Source: Phycisphaerae bacterium
Lineage (GTDB): Bacteria; Planctomycetota; Phycisphaerae; UBA1845; PWPN01
Direction: 5' to 3'
Assembly (NCBI GenBank): GCA_035384605.1
Contig: DAOOIV010000069.1
Span: 1 to 8,036 of the forward strand
Length of the DNA stretch: 8,036 nucleotides
Positions 5,615 to 8,036 of the stretch are shown in pieces (position 1 is the stretch's first letter; every line of letters starts with the position of its first letter). Below the pieces are notes generated by a model. The model saw only the letters and a list, made by a program, of their open reading frames with translations, was not told where the DNA came from and ran no database searches. Both the position numbers and the translations under genes were made by a program.

Positions 5615-6276
5615 ACGCTATGATCCTACCCAACCTGGAGAGCGTCGGTTTTGTTGAGGTGATGGGCCTCGGCACATCCCTGGTCGTCGCCGACGTCATG
5701 GCCAAGGCCGCGAACGTGACCATAGCCGGAATTGAGTCCAACGCCCTCGGCGGCATGGGTGTCAAAGTCACCGGCAGCACCGGTGATGTGCGGGCCTCCG
5801 TCGAGGCCGGTTGGGCGATTGCCGAGCAGATGCACGCGGGGATCAACCGAACCGTCTGGCCGAACTACTCGGCCCAGGCCGACTTCCTCGTTCACTCGAA
5901 GCAGGAGTTCAACGCTCTGCTTGAAGCCAATGATCATCTTCTGCCGCCGGATGCCAACCTGCCGGCCGGCAGTACCATGAAAGGAACGGACAACACCATG
6001 GCGAAACCGGATGCGATCGGGTTTATCGAGACGCAGGGCCTCGTCGGCATGATGGAGGCGGCGGACGTGATGCTCAAGGCCGCAAACGTCGAGATCATCG
6101 GCAAGGAGAAGATCGGCGCCGCTTACGTCACCGTGATGGTCAGAGGCGACGTCGCCGCCGTGAAAACCGCTGTCGAGGCGGGCGCCGCCGCGGTCAACAG
6201 CCTCGGGGGCAAACTCATCCTGGCCCATGTGATTCCGCGACCGCACGAGGGCCTGACCAGACTGTTGCCGGCGTGA
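5611..6276 (+). CDS. Bacterial microcompartment shell protein with two BMC domains
   Basis: A 221-residue protein with two BMC folds in tandem. Domain 1 (about 9-95: ESVGFVEVMGLGTSLVVADVM...) and domain 2 (about 133-218: DAIGFIETQGLVGMMEAADVM...) each begin with the hallmark first strand and helix. Domain 2 is near-canonical, with KEKIGAAYVTVMVRGDV (165-181) and the ending HVIPRPH (206-212). Domain 1 is divergent: NALGGMG (44-50) in the pore loop and NRTVWPNYSAQADFLV (79-94) in place of the usual end. Tandem BMC-T proteins assemble as trimers that act as pseudo-hexamer tiles in polyhedral protein shells. The domains are in standard order rather than permuted, and there is no Cys, so a PduT-like Fe-S cluster is unlikely. 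GTG at 5611 is chosen because AGGGGG (5599-5604) lies six bases upstream; ATG 5620 is the alternative. A methionine at residue 130 (5998) may be a second start. It follows the tailed aldolase on the same strand. Confidence 0.93.
   Translation: MNAMILPNLESVGFVEVMGLGTSLVVADVMAKAANVTIAGIESNALGGMGVKVTGSTGDVRASVEAGWAIAEQMHAGINRTVWPNYSAQADFLVHSKQEFNALLEANDHLLPPDANLPAGSTMKGTDNTMAKPDAIGFIETQGLVGMMEAADVMLKAANVEIIGKEKIGAAYVTVMVRGDVAAVKTAVEAGAAAVNSLGGKLILAHVIPRPHEGLTRLLPA
5981..6000 (+). promoter_or_regulatory. Possible internal ribosome-binding site and start inside the shell gene
   Basis: AAGGA at 5981-5985 and GGA at 5988-5990 precede an in-frame ATG (5998-6000) by 12 and 7 bases. Starting there gives a 92-residue protein beginning MAKPDAIGFIETQG, which looks like a complete ordinary single-domain BMC-H shell protein with a typical N-terminus. 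The same bases encode the interdomain linker MKGTDNTM. Use of this start is inferred from sequence only. Confidence 0.4.
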
Positions 6277-6312
6277 AGTCGTGCCCCATGGTATCCGAAC
6301 TGGACGGCTTTC

Positions 6313-8036
6313 ATGACCAGGAACACACTTCCCCAACCTGCAACCCGGCCGGCAGGCATCCGACACGGCATTGTCGTCTTCCTGGCGGCCTTCATGGCCA
6401 TGCTGCCTGCACTGCGGGGCGGTTTCATCGAGGGGGATGATGAACAACTTGTCCTCAACTTCGTTCTCGTCAGCCGGCCGTCATTGTCCCACGCCCTCGA
6501 GTTGCTCACTCTTGAACCGCACCGATACCTCTACCAACCCGTTCCGATGCTCAGCTTCGCGGCGGAGTTCGCCCTGCTCAAAGCCGTCGGCCTCAGTGCC
6601 CTGCCGGACGCCCCGAACTCCGGCACCTGGCTGTTCCACCTGACCAACGTTCTCATCCACGCCGCCGCCGCCCTCCTTGTGTGGCGGCTGATACGTCGTT
6701 TGCATCCTGACCCGCTTGTCGCGCTGGTCGCCGGTATTCTGTTTGCGGTTCATCCGATGGGCTCCGAGCCGACCGCCTGGGTTTGTGGACGGATGATCTC
6801 GCTGTCGGCGCTCTTCTCACTGCTTTCACTGAATCTGCTTGATGCTTGGGAAGAACGGCCGCGCATCGGGCTGGCTCTGCTTGTGCTCGCAGCGGTGGTG
6901 CTGGCCATGACCAGCAAGGTCCAGGTCGGCTTGCCCGTCCTCATGCTCCTGCTGCCGCTGGCCCGTAGGCGCTGGCCGCGCCGTACCTGGTGGGTCATCT
7001 GGGGCCTATCTCTGCTGATCACCGGCTCTTTCGCCGTGCTGAACGTGACCCTGACAAAACAGACCCATCTGTTGGAAGTGGCCGCCGAGCGATTGGAAGG
7101 CCCGCGCAGCGTTCGCGTCCTGCTCGCTCTGGGTTGGTATCTCAGTCGGGTCGTGTGGCCGGCAGGCCTGGCCCCGTTTCATCCTGCGAGGTGGGTGGTC
7201 GCTTGGTCCGATCCCGATGTTCTGACTGCTGTGCTGACGCTCCTTGTGGCGCTTGTTCTGGTGACGATCTCCGTGAGATGGACGCGAATCGGAGTCCTGG
7301 GGCTGATCTGGTTCCTGGCAAATGTTGCCGCCACTCTGCCTCTTCTGCCCTCACGAAGCTCGATGTTCGCTGAACGTTACGTCTACATCTCCAACATAGG
7401 GCTTTTCTGGGCAATCGCGGCATTCCTTGTGTTCGGCTATCGGCGGTGGGCCGAAGCGAGACCGTCGGTGAGATGGTTTTCAAGAGTTGCCGCCGCGCTG
7501 GCTGTTCTCATGTTGGTCATCACAACATGGCAAACCGTCACGGCTTTCCGGGACGATATCCGCAAGAACCTCCGAGTCGCAGAGGTATATCCCAACATAC
7601 CCGGCTCATGGACGCGACTGGGCTTGGCCTACTACGGTGCGGGTCAATATGAGCAGGCTATCGAGGCTGCTAACGAGGATATGGCTCGACATCCTGCCGA
7701 GACCAGTGCCAGTGTCCATCGCGTCATCGGGATGGCTTACCACAAGATGAAACGCATCGATGACGCCATCGAGGCCCTGCAAAAATCGCTGGAAGCCGAT
7801 CCGCACAGCTATCGGACGCATCGTCACCTCGCCGAGGTCTACAGAGAGGCAGGGCGGACGGACGAGGCCATGGCCCACTATCGTCACGCTCTGGCACTGG
7901 CTCCGATGTACGAGCCGGCACTGCTCGGGCTTGGCCAGATGCTCCAAACCGCAGGTCAGGCGGACGAGGCGGTGCCCCTCTATGAGCGCGTGCTGAAGGA
8001 CAACCCTTTTCATCTGACGGCCAACCTTGCGATGGC
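6313..8036 (+). CDS. TMTC-like membrane glycosyltransferase with C-terminal TPRs (3' end outside window)
   Basis: An open frame of 574 codons that continues past the window edge. The first in-frame start is ATG 6313, 36 bases after the shell-gene stop, with only a weak GGA before it. Residues 18-410 are a multi-span membrane region resembling GT-C transferases of the TMTC/PMT type: an acidic EGDDEQ (40-45) after the first helix, YQPVPML (74-80), FHLTNVLIHA (108-117), LFAVHPMGSEPTAWVCGR (143-160) and FAERYVYIS (352-360). From about 430 there are four TPRs of roughly 34 residues: 430-463, 464-499, 500-533 and 534-567. TMTC proteins transfer mannose from a polyprenyl-phosphate donor to extracytoplasmic proteins; bacterial versions are mostly uncharacterised, so enzyme activity is inferred from architecture. 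It may share the transcript of the aldolase and shell genes, but no functional link is evident. Confidence 0.85.
   Translation, partial: MTRNTLPQPATRPAGIRHGIVVFLAAFMAMLPALRGGFIEGDDEQLVLNFVLVSRPSLSHALELLTLEPHRYLYQPVPMLSFAAEFALLKAVGLSALPDAPNSGTWLFHLTNVLIHAAAALLVWRLIRRLHPDPLVALVAGILFAVHPMGSEPTAWVCGRMISLSALFSLLSLNLLDAWEERPRIGLALLVLAAVVLAMTSKVQVGLPVLMLLLPLARRRWPRRTWWVIWGLSLLITGSFAVLNVTLTKQTHLLEVAAERLEGPRSVRVLLALGWYLSRVVWPAGLAPFHPARWVVAWSDPDVLTAVLTLLVALVLVTISVRWTRIGVLGLIWFLANVAATLPLLPSRSSMFAERYVYISNIGLFWAIAAFLVFGYRRWAEARPSVRWFSRVAAALAVLMLVITTWQTVTAFRDDIRKNLRVAEVYPNIPGSWTRLGLAYYGAGQYEQAIEAANEDMARHPAETSASVHRVIGMAYHKMKRIDDAIEALQKSLEADPHSYRTHRHLAEVYREAGRTDEAMAHYRHALALAPMYEPALLGLGQMLQTAGQADEAVPLYERVLKDNPFHLTANLAM

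Noticed and set aside
5611..6276. PduT/CsoS1D-like special shell protein
   Set aside because: There is no cysteine for an Fe-S cluster as in PduT, and the two domains are in the ordinary order rather than permuted as in CsoS1D.

Overview
This is a GC-rich bacterial window whose gene content suggests a member of the PVC group, most likely a Planctomycetota bacterium. That placement is an inference from the mix of a microcompartment shell gene, a long L-fucose isomerase relative, a phosphodiester glycosidase and a TMTC-like TPR glycosyltransferase. No rRNA or other phylogenetic marker is present. No tRNA, CRISPR array, transposase or phage gene was seen.

Layout. The left half is on the minus strand. 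Reading in the direction of transcription it holds a membrane-anchored phosphodiester glycosidase-domain protein (4044-3100), an L-fucose isomerase-family protein (2935-1271) and a DMT/EamA-type drug/metabolite transporter (1040-75). The right half is on the plus strand. It holds a dihydrodipicolinate synthase/N-acetylneuraminate lyase-family aldolase (4325-5341), a two-domain bacterial microcompartment (BMC) shell protein (5611-6276), and a large membrane protein with C-terminal TPRs that runs off the window (6313-8036). The two halves diverge from a 280-base region (4045-4324). That region carries a perfect 10-bp hairpin and an inverted repeat of GTCGAC sites placed where the aldolase promoter should be.

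Main point. The aldolase has a tail of about 38 residues beyond the normal end of its family: a Pro/Gly-rich linker followed by a short amphipathic helix (SLDQIVQDVLRGL). This has the design of the encapsulation peptides that target enzymes into BMC shells, and the next substantial gene encodes a BMC shell protein. The simplest reading is a compact microcompartment cassette whose cargo is a Schiff-base, pyruvate-releasing aldolase. I do not recognise this as one of the well-known BMC pathways, which are built around diol/ethanolamine lyases, glycyl-radical enzymes, or the class II aldolase plus aldehyde dehydrogenase of the Planctomycetes/Verrucomicrobia (PVM) type. The divergent fucose isomerase-family gene raises the idea that the aldehyde is lactaldehyde from a deoxysugar route, but this is speculative.

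The shell gene is unusual too. Its two BMC domains are unequal, and the linker between them reads like an old intergenic region with a ribosome-binding site and start codon. This suggests a recent fusion of two shell genes, or a nested start that also makes a single-domain shell protein.
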